A stretch of 60,416 nucleotides of DNA from NCBI GenBank assembly GCA_903900265.1, contig CAIUMM010000084.1:1-60416 (forward strand), read 5' to 3'. The position numbers were made by a program, and so were the translations under genes. Shown one piece after another: positions 25,253-32,967 of the stretch (positions are counted from its first letter, which is position 1; the number at the start of each line of letters is the position of its first letter). Below the pieces are notes generated by a model that saw nothing but the letters and a program-made list of their open reading frames with translations, had not been told where the DNA came from and searched no databases. The stretch comes from an uncultured Pseudomonadota bacterium (GTDB taxonomy: Bacteria > Myxococcota_A > UBA796 > SXON01).

Positions 25253-26320
25253 ATGCCGCTGCCCACTGTTTGGATGTCGCTCCCCGCTGTACACCTTCCG
25301 CAGCGCATCATGCGTCGGGAGGAGACCTTGGACGAGGTTCGTCGCAACTTTCTCGGCACCGACGACGAGTGGGCGCGGGTGCACCGGCTTTTGCGCGCCG
25401 TCTTGAACGCCTGCGGCAGTGAGTCCCGCTATGTGTTCGACGACTACGCCATCGCGCAGAACGCGGCGACGGCGGTGAAGCGCTTGATGGCCGAGCAGGG
25501 GTTGCGTGCCCCGTCCCCCGGCGCGGAGGGCTCGGACCTCGGCGCGGTCGTGGATCTCGTCGTCTACGGCAGCATCGCCCGCAGCTACCTCGAGCCGGCC
25601 ACAGCGTCCGAAGTCGCGACGCTCGCGGGGCTCGGCGAGCCGGTCAGCTACGACGTGATGGCCGCGTGCGCTGGCATGGTGATGGCGGTTCAGGACGCCG
25701 TCGGGCGGTTCGCGATCGACGACAGCATGCAGACCGCGGTCGTGTCCACCGCGGCGATGAGCACCGGTCGCCTGAACCTAAGCATTCAGACCCCGGAAGA
25801 CGTGGCGATCTACGCGGCAGGTTTGACCGTGGGCAACGCCTGTACCGCAACGCTGCTCTCCCGGGAGCGGCGCGTGGTGGACGGCAGCGTCACGCCATCG
25901 GGGCGCATCGTCTCGACCTACGCACGTACGCTGCCCCAGCACCACGGCCTGTGCTCGGTGCCGTTGGAAGGCCCTTTCCGCAGCAACGCGGCCGAGATGT
26001 TCCGCCTCGCGCGGTACATCCCCGAGGCGTGCCGCGAGACGGTGCGGCGAGCGGGGTGGGATGTGCAGGAGGTCGACCTTTGGGTGTTTCATCAGGCCTC
26101 CGACCGCTCGCTCTCGCAGATCGCCTCGCAGTTGGGTGTGCCTGCGTCCCGCGTACCGGCGATCCACGCAGTGTATGGAAACTGCGAGAGCAGCTCGGCG
26201 GCGCTCACGCTGCGGCACCTCCATGACACGGGCGTGCTCCAGCCGGGCATGAAAATCATGGTGGGCAGCGCCGCGGCCGGATTTATGCTCGCCGCGCTCG
26301 GTGTGGAGTGGGCGGGGTAG
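25253..26320 (+). CDS. 3-oxoacyl-ACP synthase III (FabH-like) enzyme
   Basis: A 355-aa thiolase-fold enzyme of the KAS III type. The triad is visible: Cys142 in DVMAACAGM, His283 in VFHQAS and Asn313 in YGNCESSS (numbering from the GTG 9 bp upstream). KAS III enzymes start fatty-acid chains or, in secondary metabolism, couple acyl groups to amines, alcohols or other acyl units. Position after a LuxE-like acyl activator suggests the specialised role (inference). ATG 25253 was chosen; GTG 25244 is the alternative. No fab genes adjoin it. Confidence 0.88.
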   Translation: MPLPTVWMSLPAVHLPQRIMRREETLDEVRRNFLGTDDEWARVHRLLRAVLNACGSESRYVFDDYAIAQNAATAVKRLMAEQGLRAPSPGAEGSDLGAVVDLVVYGSIARSYLEPATASEVATLAGLGEPVSYDVMAACAGMVMAVQDAVGRFAIDDSMQTAVVSTAAMSTGRLNLSIQTPEDVAIYAAGLTVGNACTATLLSRERRVVDGSVTPSGRIVSTYARTLPQHHGLCSVPLEGPFRSNAAEMFRLARYIPEACRETVRRAGWDVQEVDLWVFHQASDRSLSQIASQLGVPASRVPAIHAVYGNCESSSAALTLRHLHDTGVLQPGMKIMVGSAAAGFMLAALGVEWAG

Positions 26321-26345
26321 CGTTTCCGTGCATACTGTGGAGACG

Positions 26346-26882
26346 ATGAACTCGAACCCAGAAAATTGGCAGCAGTCGTGGCTACAGTGGTCGGCGCAAC
26401 TTGAGCCCGGCGATGTGGGCCCGGCTCACGCGGAGGCGGAGATCGAGGCGGCCGAGCTGCGCCTTGGCGTGCGGTTTCCACCGTCCTATCGTTCGTTCCT
26501 GCTTGCAGTCGGCGGGCTGAAGAACCCGCACTTCGAAGCGAGTCGGTTGCTTCCGCCCTCCGAGCTGCGCTGGCTGCGCGACGCCGACGTAGAGCTGGTC
26601 GCGGAGTGGACCGAGCCGCCCGAGCAGTTCCTGACGTTTCTGGACCTTCCGCGCGGCGAGGCCGAAGAGGAAGGCGGTTGGGTGATGACCCACCTCCGGG
26701 ACGCGCTGCTGATCTCGCCGGCGGGAGAGAGCACCCTGTTGCTGCTTAACCCCAGCGTCATCCGCGACGGCGAATGGCAGGCGTGCACCTTCAACGATTG
26801 GCACCCTGGCGGCGAGATCCACGACAGCTTTGGTGCCATGCTGAAGGCTGAGGCCGCGATGGCTCGGAAGCCGAACGACTGA
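26346..26882 (+). CDS. SMI1/KNR4 family protein
   Basis: A 178-aa soluble protein with a SMI1/KNR4 (SUKH) fold. The typical start of the domain is AEIEAAELRLGVRFPPSYRSFLL, followed by Gly and hydrophobic strands and WHPGG-type residues later on. In bacteria many SUKH proteins are immunity proteins against contact-dependent toxins, and others are housekeeping. No toxin gene is nearby, so the role is open. Starts at ATG 26346, 25 bp after the KAS III stop. Confidence 0.78.
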   Translation: MNSNPENWQQSWLQWSAQLEPGDVGPAHAEAEIEAAELRLGVRFPPSYRSFLLAVGGLKNPHFEASRLLPPSELRWLRDADVELVAEWTEPPEQFLTFLDLPRGEAEEEGGWVMTHLRDALLISPAGESTLLLLNPSVIRDGEWQACTFNDWHPGGEIHDSFGAMLKAEAAMARKPND

Positions 26883-26897
26883 CGCGTCTTCGGCGGT

Positions 26898-26916
26898 GCT
26901 ACCGCAGGCGGGTAGC
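26898..26916. terminator. hairpin between convergent genes
   Basis: GCTACC (near 26898-26903) and GGTAGC (26911-26916) form a 6-bp stem in the gap between the SMI1/KNR4 gene and the minus-strand small gene. The same hexamers form the hairpin at 17158-17180. No U-tract. Confidence 0.35.
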
Positions 26917-26917
26917 C

Positions 26918-27136
26918 CTACTCTGAGTCGGGCGCCGAGCTTGACGTAGCCTTCACGGCGTTGGCTCCCGCGGGCTTTGCGGCCTCAGCGGGGCGGTGCA
27001 GACGTGCCCGGGTGATCTTGACATCTCCTGCCACGCCCGGTTTGGCGCCGTCATCTGGACGAATATCGCCTTGCTTGGCGGAGTATTCTCCGGAAAACCT
27101 GTCGAGGACGCGCTGGAAAGTTGAACGGAGACCCAT
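26918..27136 (-). CDS. small hydrophilic protein of unknown function
   Basis: A 72-aa protein. Residues 1-30 are basic and amphipathic; the rest is Lys/Ala/Pro-rich and probably disordered, ending in Ser/Asp/Glu. The ATG at 27136 has GGAG 5 bp upstream, which supports a real gene. Divergent from the cyclic-nucleotide-binding gene (93 bp apart). No family recognised. Confidence 0.5.
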   Translation of the reverse strand: MGLRSTFQRVLDRFSGEYSAKQGDIRPDDGAKPGVAGDVKITRARLHRPAEAAKPAGANAVKATSSSAPDSE

Positions 27137-27229
27137 GGTCACTCCAAGCTTATGGTATATCCGATGTAGACCCGGCGATCATGCCGGCGCGATCGCGTAC
27201 CGCTCCTCTTTCCGCATGTTGCCCCAGAA

Positions 27230-27763
27230 ATGACCACGATCACGCTCGAACAAATCATCACGTTCCTCCTTGAAGCTCCGATGTTTGCCGAGCTGGACGC
27301 CTCCGAACTGTCCCAAATCGTGCACATCATGAAGGTGCAAAAAGTCCGCGCCGGCGCCCCGATCTTCCGAGAAGGGGACGCGGGTGACGCGTGGTACGTG
27401 ATGTTTGCGGGGTCAGCGGAGGTGTTGAAGGGCGATGCCTTTCTGCCTTCGCAGCGCCTCGCGATCCTGCATGAGAAGTCCTGCTTCGGAGAGATGGCGA
27501 TCCTCGATCACTCGGCCCGCTCCGCTTCGGTGGTGGCGCTGTCGGAGTGCACCGTGTTCAAGTTCCCGCGCAGCGACTTTGAGCAGCTGCTCGCGGATGG
27601 CAATCTCGCCGCGTACAAGCTGATCTATGAGATCGCCAAAGTGCTCTCCACGCGCCAGCGCAAGATCACTCAGGACCTGACCGACGCGCTGGCCGCCCGG
27701 GAGTCGGACCTGCTTCGCGTAGCGTCCATGAGCGTCGTTCAGGGGCAGTCAGTTTCGGAGTGA
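27230..27763 (+). CDS. cyclic nucleotide-binding domain protein
   Basis: A 177-aa protein made of one cNMP-binding domain (about 15-135). The phosphate-binding cassette FGEMAILDHSARSASVVA contains the conserved Glu and Arg, so cyclic nucleotide binding is likely. There is no helix-turn-helix, so it is not a CRP-type regulator; the C-terminal 40 residues are helical and may be a docking tail. The adenylate cyclase at 2907 could supply its ligand (speculative). The next gene starts 8 bp downstream. Confidence 0.85.
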   Translation: MTTITLEQIITFLLEAPMFAELDASELSQIVHIMKVQKVRAGAPIFREGDAGDAWYVMFAGSAEVLKGDAFLPSQRLAILHEKSCFGEMAILDHSARSASVVALSECTVFKFPRSDFEQLLADGNLAAYKLIYEIAKVLSTRQRKITQDLTDALAARESDLLRVASMSVVQGQSVSE

Positions 27764-27770
27764 GGACCCA

Positions 27771-28388
27771 ATGAATTCCCTATTGTTGCTCGCTTTGCTG
27801 CGTGGAGCTTCGCCGGCGGCTGCGTCTGGGCCCGCGGCGGTGGATCCAGGTTTGGAGGCGAGCGACGTGAGCGCCCAATATGCGTCGTGGGCGCGTAAAA
27901 ACCGGGTGCGCGGCGCGGCGGCGGAGCTCGCTTGCTTGCCGTTCCTGGCTACTGCGCAGCTCTGTTTCACGCATGTCGTCGGCGACCGCCGCGTCTACTA
28001 CACCGCAGCGGATACCCAGGCACCGATGACGCTGCTCAAAGAGGCGGCCGGAGACGAAGCGTCGGCGATCTCGCTGCTGGCTCCAGCCTATGTGGACGGT
28101 TTCTCGCCTCGGTATTTCTCCGTCTCCGGAGAGCCTCGCGCACACGCTGCGCTGCTGTTTCCCGAGGCGTTGGAGCAGCGCTTAGGCGGGAAGTGCGTCG
28201 TAGGAATTCCGGCGCGCGGCGTGTTGCTCGCGTGGGTGCCGGGGGACCTCGACTTCGACAAGGTCATGGCGGTCGGCGTGAAAAAGCTCTACGACTCGCT
28301 CCCCAACGCGGTCACGTCGGTGTTGTATACCTTTGATGGGACGAGTTGGGTGGTCTGGGGCGAGGCGCTGGAGGAGCCGACCCGCTGA
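27771..28388 (+). CDS. secreted protein of unknown function
   Basis: A 205-aa protein with a signal peptide (MNSLLLLALLRGASPAAAS). Two cysteines at about 55 and 64 may pair. The C-terminal half contains a strand-rich block (GKCVVGIPARGVLLAWVPG, then DKVMAVGVKKLYDSLPNAV). This vaguely recalls DUF1444-type domains, but I cannot confirm that. It follows the cNMP-binding gene by 8 bp and may share its transcript. Confidence 0.6.
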   Translation: MNSLLLLALLRGASPAAASGPAAVDPGLEASDVSAQYASWARKNRVRGAAAELACLPFLATAQLCFTHVVGDRRVYYTAADTQAPMTLLKEAAGDEASAISLLAPAYVDGFSPRYFSVSGEPRAHAALLFPEALEQRLGGKCVVGIPARGVLLAWVPGDLDFDKVMAVGVKKLYDSLPNAVTSVLYTFDGTSWVVWGEALEEPTR

Positions 28389-28521
28389 GAGGGCCTGTGC
28401 GGAAATGCACTAGAGACGGGCGCAAGCACGCGCGGGCGCCGCGCAAGCGCGTTGAAGAGCATGGATGCACCGTTGTTTTCGGTGGCACGCCGTTTGCGAA
28501 TGTCCGGGCTGGAGCACCGAC

Positions 28522-29268
28522 ATGAGCAACTGGGTCATCATTCTTCATCTGGACGGCACCTCGGACCGAGCGGCGCAGCTGCTGGCGCGGCAGTTCGTGT
28601 CGACCTCTCGCATTGTCACCGTGGGCGATCAGGACGTGTTGCTGCGGCGCGGGGGAGTGCAGGTTGGCCGCCCTGTCGACCGCGGCACGACCCCCGATCT
28701 GCTGCTCGCGCTGCTTCAGGTGCTGGCGCGAGACCTGACCGCTTCGGTGGTCGTGCTGCGGTCGGATCTGGTCTTGGACGGGGACGTGGGCGTGCAGCAG
28801 GCGATCGTGGCCGCGCTGCTCGCGACGGGAGAGGGCGCGGCGCGGGCGATGCTGATCGCAGCCGAGCCGACGGCCGATGCGCAGCCTGGCCATCGCGTCC
28901 GCTCCTTTGAATGGGGAGGCGACCCGTGGCCCCGCGTGCTGAGCGTGTCGAGGGCCATCGTACCGCCCAATCAGGAGGGCTACGATGGCCTGCTGATCGA
29001 CACCTCCGTGGTCGTTGGCGAGGCGTGGATGCTCGCCAACTTCATCCATGATCGCGTGCCCGAGTGGTTTCGTGCGCTCCGTCGCGCGGTGTGGTGTCCA
29101 GAGGACGTCGCCGAGGCCTTCGAGGAGCTGCCCCCTTCGGATTTTTTCGAGGACGTGTTGTTGGCGTCGGTCGATGCGCTTCACGTCGTCCCTGCGCTTC
29201 GGGGGTGGTCTCCGAACCCGAAGGTCGCGGTCGGAACCCGCGACGTGTTCGCGTCCGCGGGGCCTTGA
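28522..29268 (+). CDS. unknown protein, possible degenerate sugar-phosphate nucleotidyltransferase
   Basis: A 248-aa soluble protein. The ATG at 28522 has GGAG 9 bp upstream. The general plan recalls the mannose-1-phosphate guanylyltransferase fold: an N-terminal alpha/beta region, a middle block giving GYDGLLIDTSVVVG, and a terminal stretch AFEELPPSDFFEDVL followed by a Trp-Ser segment. The nucleotide-binding GGxGTRL-type loop is missing. If homologous, it is probably catalytically dead. Low confidence in function, fair confidence that it is a gene. Confidence 0.55.
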   Translation: MSNWVIILHLDGTSDRAAQLLARQFVSTSRIVTVGDQDVLLRRGGVQVGRPVDRGTTPDLLLALLQVLARDLTASVVVLRSDLVLDGDVGVQQAIVAALLATGEGAARAMLIAAEPTADAQPGHRVRSFEWGGDPWPRVLSVSRAIVPPNQEGYDGLLIDTSVVVGEAWMLANFIHDRVPEWFRALRRAVWCPEDVAEAFEELPPSDFFEDVLLASVDALHVVPALRGWSPNPKVAVGTRDVFASAGP

Positions 29269-29276
29269 TCGTCGCG

Positions 29277-30581
29277 CTACCGAACGAAAAACGGCGAGGC
29301 CCACAGCCGCTGTTCTACGCCGTCCACCATCGCCTCGATGCGCACGTAGTAGACATCGCCGGCGACGAGGTCGATCGCGCCGGTCGGCAGCGCGTTTCCG
29401 TCGGCCGCTACGACCTCTGCGCGCCAGCTGTCCACGGCGTAGTCGTCCAGCGATACGTTGACTTCGTAGGTACCCTCCGGAACTTCGTCCCCGGGGAGAA
29501 AGCTCGCATCCTCGGACGACGCGCGAACCGACACCCCCTCCGCCAACCACGACGCTGCGTAGGTGTGCCTCGCAGCGAGCGCGTCGAAGATCTGCGCACG
29601 ATCCAACGGTGCTTGTGCGATCACGCCGGTCAACGTGCCGGTGGTGTACTGCAGGTACGCGGCGTCTTGTACGCCGTCCCCATCGGTGTCATGGAAGTGC
29701 GCGGTCGCGCTTGGGCCGTTGCGTAACTGCCCAGGATCGGCGTCGTGGCGGTCGGTGCCCCCGACCACGCCGAGGCGGAACCCCTGACTGAGCGCGCTCT
29801 GAAAGGAGCTGGAGGGGACGTACGCGCTGCGTTGCAGGTGCCAGGCGCACTCCGGACGGGTGGGGTCGGCGCACTCGGAGCTGCCGTGCTCCGACGCGAT
29901 CTCCACGACGGTGTCCGCTGCGTTCGTGAACGCGGGATTGGCCCAGTCCACGGCCGCGGGCGGCGCTTCAGCGATGTGATGCAGGAAGCTGATCGAGCGG
30001 CTCGCGGCGCAGTCGGGTGCGGTGGCGGCGGCCTCAAGCGCGGCTTGCAGCGCAGGCGCATCCACGACTGGGGTCGCGGGGTTGTCCGTGTAGTCTTCGA
30101 GCACCGGAAATTCGGCCTTCAGGTCGGGTTGGGCGTAGCCGCGGATCCGGTACGCGGCGCAGGCCGCGGGGTCTTCGAGCAGGACGGTGCGGTGGACGCC
30201 GTCCTCGCCGGCGCCGGTGCCGTCTGCGGTCCACTCGTAGCCGAGGATCGGGATCACCGGACCATCCTCGGCGGCCTGCACCCACGCGCGCGTGGTGTCC
30301 CAGATGTCGATGCTCACGCTGTCCGCGGGGCGCGCGTAGGTCACGAACTCGGCGTGATCGGTGATCGCAGCGAACGCGAGCCCGTTCGCCGCGGCGTTGT
30401 CGAAGAACCGCGCACCCGGGAGCGCCTCGTCCGGTAGGCACAGCGCATCCGGGTCCTCACAGCCGTCCTGCGACAGGCCCGAATGCGCGTGCAAGTCGCC
30501 CCAGTACACGGTCTCAGCGGGCGCTTCGGCGCTGTCGCCCGGTGCGGGTTGGCGTTGGCACGCGAGCAGCAGCAGGAGCAT
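29277..30581 (-). CDS. DUF3604 (PHP-like) lipoprotein
   Basis: A 434-aa protein matching the DUF3604 family, related to PHP-type metallo-phosphoesterases. Metal-site motifs are YWGDLHAHSGLS near residues 26-37, the block AITDHAEF and GGTDRHDA. The lipobox LLAC places Cys at residue 8, giving an unusually short signal with no basic residue. An in-frame TGA directly upstream shows that the start cannot lie further out. It follows fabZ by 6 bp on the minus strand, so it may be the tail of the ompH-lpxD-fabZ operon. Confidence 0.78.
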   Translation of the reverse strand: MLLLLLACQRQPAPGDSAEAPAETVYWGDLHAHSGLSQDGCEDPDALCLPDEALPGARFFDNAAANGLAFAAITDHAEFVTYARPADSVSIDIWDTTRAWVQAAEDGPVIPILGYEWTADGTGAGEDGVHRTVLLEDPAACAAYRIRGYAQPDLKAEFPVLEDYTDNPATPVVDAPALQAALEAAATAPDCAASRSISFLHHIAEAPPAAVDWANPAFTNAADTVVEIASEHGSSECADPTRPECAWHLQRSAYVPSSSFQSALSQGFRLGVVGGTDRHDADPGQLRNGPSATAHFHDTDGDGVQDAAYLQYTTGTLTGVIAQAPLDRAQIFDALAARHTYAASWLAEGVSVRASSEDASFLPGDEVPEGTYEVNVSLDDYAVDSWRAEVVAADGNALPTGAIDLVAGDVYYVRIEAMVDGVEQRLWASPFFVR

Positions 30582-30587
30582 CTTCGG

Positions 30588-31025
30588 TCAGACTGCGGCG
30601 CGATCGGCGACGGTCGCGAGCAGCTCGCCTTCCGCGACGGGCTTTCCGTCCACTTCGGCGCGCGCGGTGAACTTCCACAAGCCGCGCCTCTCTGCTGTCT
30701 TTTCGACGTACAGGCGCACTTGATCGCCAGGGATGATCGGCTTGCGGAACCGGAAGCCGTCGAGACCCGCGAGGTACACGATCTTCCCACCAAAGTCTGG
30801 CCGCGCGGTCATCGCGATCACCCCGGCTGCCTGCGCCAACGCTTCAACGAGGAGCACGCCGGGAAAGATCGGCACGCCAGGAAAGTGCCCCTGAAACTGG
30901 GGTTCATTCACGCTGACGTTCTTGATGGCGACCACGCGCACGCCTGGCTCGCATTCGATGATCCGGTCGATCATCAGGAACGGGAAGCGGTGCGGCAGGA
31001 TCGCCATGATCTCTTGAACGTTCAT
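30588..31025 (-). CDS. fabZ: 3-hydroxyacyl-ACP dehydratase FabZ
   Basis: Dehydrates 3-hydroxyacyl-ACP in fatty-acid elongation and balances use of 3-hydroxyacyl-ACP between phospholipid and lipid A. The 145-aa hot-dog protein starts with ILPHRFPFLMIDRI. It carries catalytic His47 in FQGHFPG and Glu61 in LVEALAQ. Its ATG overlaps the lpxD stop (ATGA), the classic lpxD-fabZ arrangement. Confidence 0.96.
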   Translation of the reverse strand: MNVQEIMAILPHRFPFLMIDRIIECEPGVRVVAIKNVSVNEPQFQGHFPGVPIFPGVLLVEALAQAAGVIAMTARPDFGGKIVYLAGLDGFRFRKPIIPGDQVRLYVEKTAERRGLWKFTARAEVDGKPVAEGELLATVADRAAV

Positions 31026-32158
31026 TTTGACTCCGGTTTGGTGTTGCCCGCGTCGCCCGGGCGATCCGCCAGCGCGGACTTTAGCGCAGACTTCAGCTCA
31101 GACTGTAGCGCTGCGATCTGGCCGCGCTGCAGCTCCAGCTCTCGGCGGAGGCCGGCAAGCTCAGGCGCGAGGTCAGGAAGCTTTGGGGTGGCGGCCGCCA
31201 CTTGCAGCCAACGATGGTGGTCGATCGCGGGGATTCCGCTGCGGCGAGCGCCCGCGGGGGTGTCCTCGGTGACCAAGCCGTACGCCCCGACCTGCACGCC
31301 GTTGCCGATGTCGAGGTGCCCGAGCACCATCGATCGCACGGCCATCACGACGCCGTCTCCGAGCGTTGTGCTGCCGGCGACGCCGGCGTAGCTGACCATC
31401 AAGCAGTGGTCTCCGACGGTCGCGCCATGTCCGATCTGCACGAAGTTGTCGATCTTCGTTCCGTTCCCCACCACCGTGTCGCCGATCGCGGCGCGGTCTA
31501 CGCAGGAGTTGGCGCCGATCTCTACGTCGTCGCCGATCACCGCTCGCCCGGTCTGCGGGATCTTGTACAATCCCTGTTTCGAGGGGACAAAGCCGAAGCC
31601 CTCGCCGCCGACCACCGCGCCAGGGTTCAGCACGACGCGATCGCCGAGCACACAGCCGTCGGCGACGACCGCTCCCGGCATCAACACGCAGTCGGTGCCG
31701 ATGTGGGCGCCGATGCCGACATAGCTGTGAGGATGCAACACGGAGCCTGCCCCGACCTTGGCTCCGGCGCCTACAAACGCCAGCGCGAGCACCGTCGCTC
31801 CGTCGACCTCCGCGGCCGGCAGCCCCCCGTAGGCGGGCTCGACCACCGCCGTCGGATGGACCCCGGGAGCGTGGACGCGCCGAGGGTGAAACAGCTCCAA
31901 CACCCTCGCGAATCCCAGATACGGGTCCTCGCACCGAATGATCGTCTGGCCCGCGTTGGGCTCCGTCAGGCCGACGAGGACACAGCCTGCGTTGCACGCA
32001 CGGAAAATCGTGGTGTACCGGCGGTTTGCGAGGAAGCTGATGTCCTCAGGCCCCGCGAGCTCCAACCCGACAACGCCGCGAATCAGCCGCTCGCCATCTC
32101 CCTCGATCACGCCGCCGATGGCCGCAGCGATCTCCGAAACGGTCCGCGCAGCGCTCAC
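31022..32158 (-). CDS. lpxD: UDP-3-O-acylglucosamine N-acyltransferase
   Basis: LpxD adds the second 3-hydroxyacyl chain to UDP-3-O-acyl-glucosamine in lipid A synthesis. The 378 aa comprise an N-terminal uridine-binding domain, a left-handed beta-helix of hexapeptide repeats (about 105-310) with the catalytic His in NFVQIGHGATVGD, and a C-terminal helical tail about 40 residues longer than usual. The GTG start overlaps the ompH stop (GTGA). lpxA and lpxB are not in the window. Confidence 0.94.
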   Translation of the reverse strand: MSAARTVSEIAAAIGGVIEGDGERLIRGVVGLELAGPEDISFLANRRYTTIFRACNAGCVLVGLTEPNAGQTIIRCEDPYLGFARVLELFHPRRVHAPGVHPTAVVEPAYGGLPAAEVDGATVLALAFVGAGAKVGAGSVLHPHSYVGIGAHIGTDCVLMPGAVVADGCVLGDRVVLNPGAVVGGEGFGFVPSKQGLYKIPQTGRAVIGDDVEIGANSCVDRAAIGDTVVGNGTKIDNFVQIGHGATVGDHCLMVSYAGVAGSTTLGDGVVMAVRSMVLGHLDIGNGVQVGAYGLVTEDTPAGARRSGIPAIDHHRWLQVAAATPKLPDLAPELAGLRRELELQRGQIAALQSELKSALKSALADRPGDAGNTKPESK

Positions 32159-32748
32159 TTGACCGGGTTCGCCGCGTTGTAGCGCTTGATCAGCTCGTCG
32201 GTGATGTCGATCGAAGGCGCGGTGTAGACCACGCCGCCTTCGTTGACCTCGATCACCAGCGTGTATGCGCGCTCGGTCGCGATGCTCTGGGTGATGGACT
32301 TCATCTTGGCGATGAGGCTCTCCATCGCGCCCTGATAGGCCTGCTGCATCTCGCCTTCAGACTGCTGATAGGCCTGTTGAAACTGCATCGCTGCCATGTT
32401 GATGGCGTCTTCTTTTTCTTTTTTGGCCGAGTCGGAGAGCAGCACCGACTGCTTCTGATAGTCCGCCTGCATCGCGTCGAGGTTGGACTTCATTTTTTCG
32501 ATGGCGGTCTTCTTGGTCTGGAACATCGACTCCAGCCGCTTGCGGGCGCTCTCGCCTTCGGAGACGCTCTCCAGCGCGCGCTGGTAATCGACGCTTGCCA
32601 GCTTGATCTCCGCGGCTTGGGCCTGGCCATAGACCGGCAACACACCCTCAACGGGGAGCATGGCGGGAACCATCGTAGCGACGAGGCTGGCGATGATGCT
32701 GGCGTTGAGTACGAGCAGGGTGCGGATCGAGAAGCGGGGCAACGACAT
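32155..32748 (-). CDS. OmpH/Skp-family periplasmic chaperone
   Basis: A 197-aa protein with a long signal peptide (about 45 residues, ending near QAQAA). A Skp-like helical hairpin of predicted coiled coil spans about 60-150 and is rich in Gln, Lys and Glu. Skp holds unfolded barrel proteins between Sec and BAM. The ATG at 32748 is chosen because GGAG lies 6 bp upstream. First gene of ompH-lpxD-fabZ; bamA, often upstream of skp, is absent here. Confidence 0.85.
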   Translation of the reverse strand: MSLPRFSIRTLLVLNASIIASLVATMVPAMLPVEGVLPVYGQAQAAEIKLASVDYQRALESVSEGESARKRLESMFQTKKTAIEKMKSNLDAMQADYQKQSVLLSDSAKKEKEDAINMAAMQFQQAYQQSEGEMQQAYQGAMESLIAKMKSITQSIATERAYTLVIEVNEGGVVYTAPSIDITDELIKRYNAANPVK

Positions 32749-32817
32749 CGGAACTCCAGAAGCCACGCCGGGTAACCCAAAAGCGGGGGACGGTCGTCCC
32801 TTCTGAGATGTCTTTGT

Positions 32818-32844
32818 ATAAGTGAAGGTTTTACCTTTACTTAT
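32818..32844. promoter_or_regulatory. AT-rich palindrome, candidate operator
   Basis: Arms ATAAGTGAAGGT (32818-32829) and ACCTTTACTTAT (32833-32844) are complementary except for one G-T wobble and enclose TTT. The site lies 70 bp from the ompH start and 123 bp before the bat operon start. It stands out as AT-rich in GC-rich surroundings. A regulator binding site is the likeliest reading; an RNA hairpin is the alternative. Confidence 0.55.
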
Positions 32845-32967
32845 GGTCTATCTTTGCCGAATCCCGCCCGTTTGACCGCGTCACGTTGTGCAACGCTCGA
32901 CGCGGGGGCGAGAAACTTAGCCTTGCCCGTCTGGGAGCCGGCGCGTACATGCGAGGTCGGAGTCTTT

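Noticed and set aside
24166..26320. Bioluminescence genes
   Set aside because: Only a LuxE-type protein is present. LuxA, B, C and D are absent, and LuxE-family proteins occur in many non-luminous pathways.
26346..26882. SMI1/KNR4 protein read as an immunity protein of a toxin system
   Set aside because: No toxin, secretion or polymorphic-toxin gene lies nearby, so the immunity role cannot be supported.
17158..26916. GCTACC...GGTAGC hairpins as a dispersed repeat family
   Set aside because: Only two clear copies with different loops; the hexamer is short and expected by chance in this composition.
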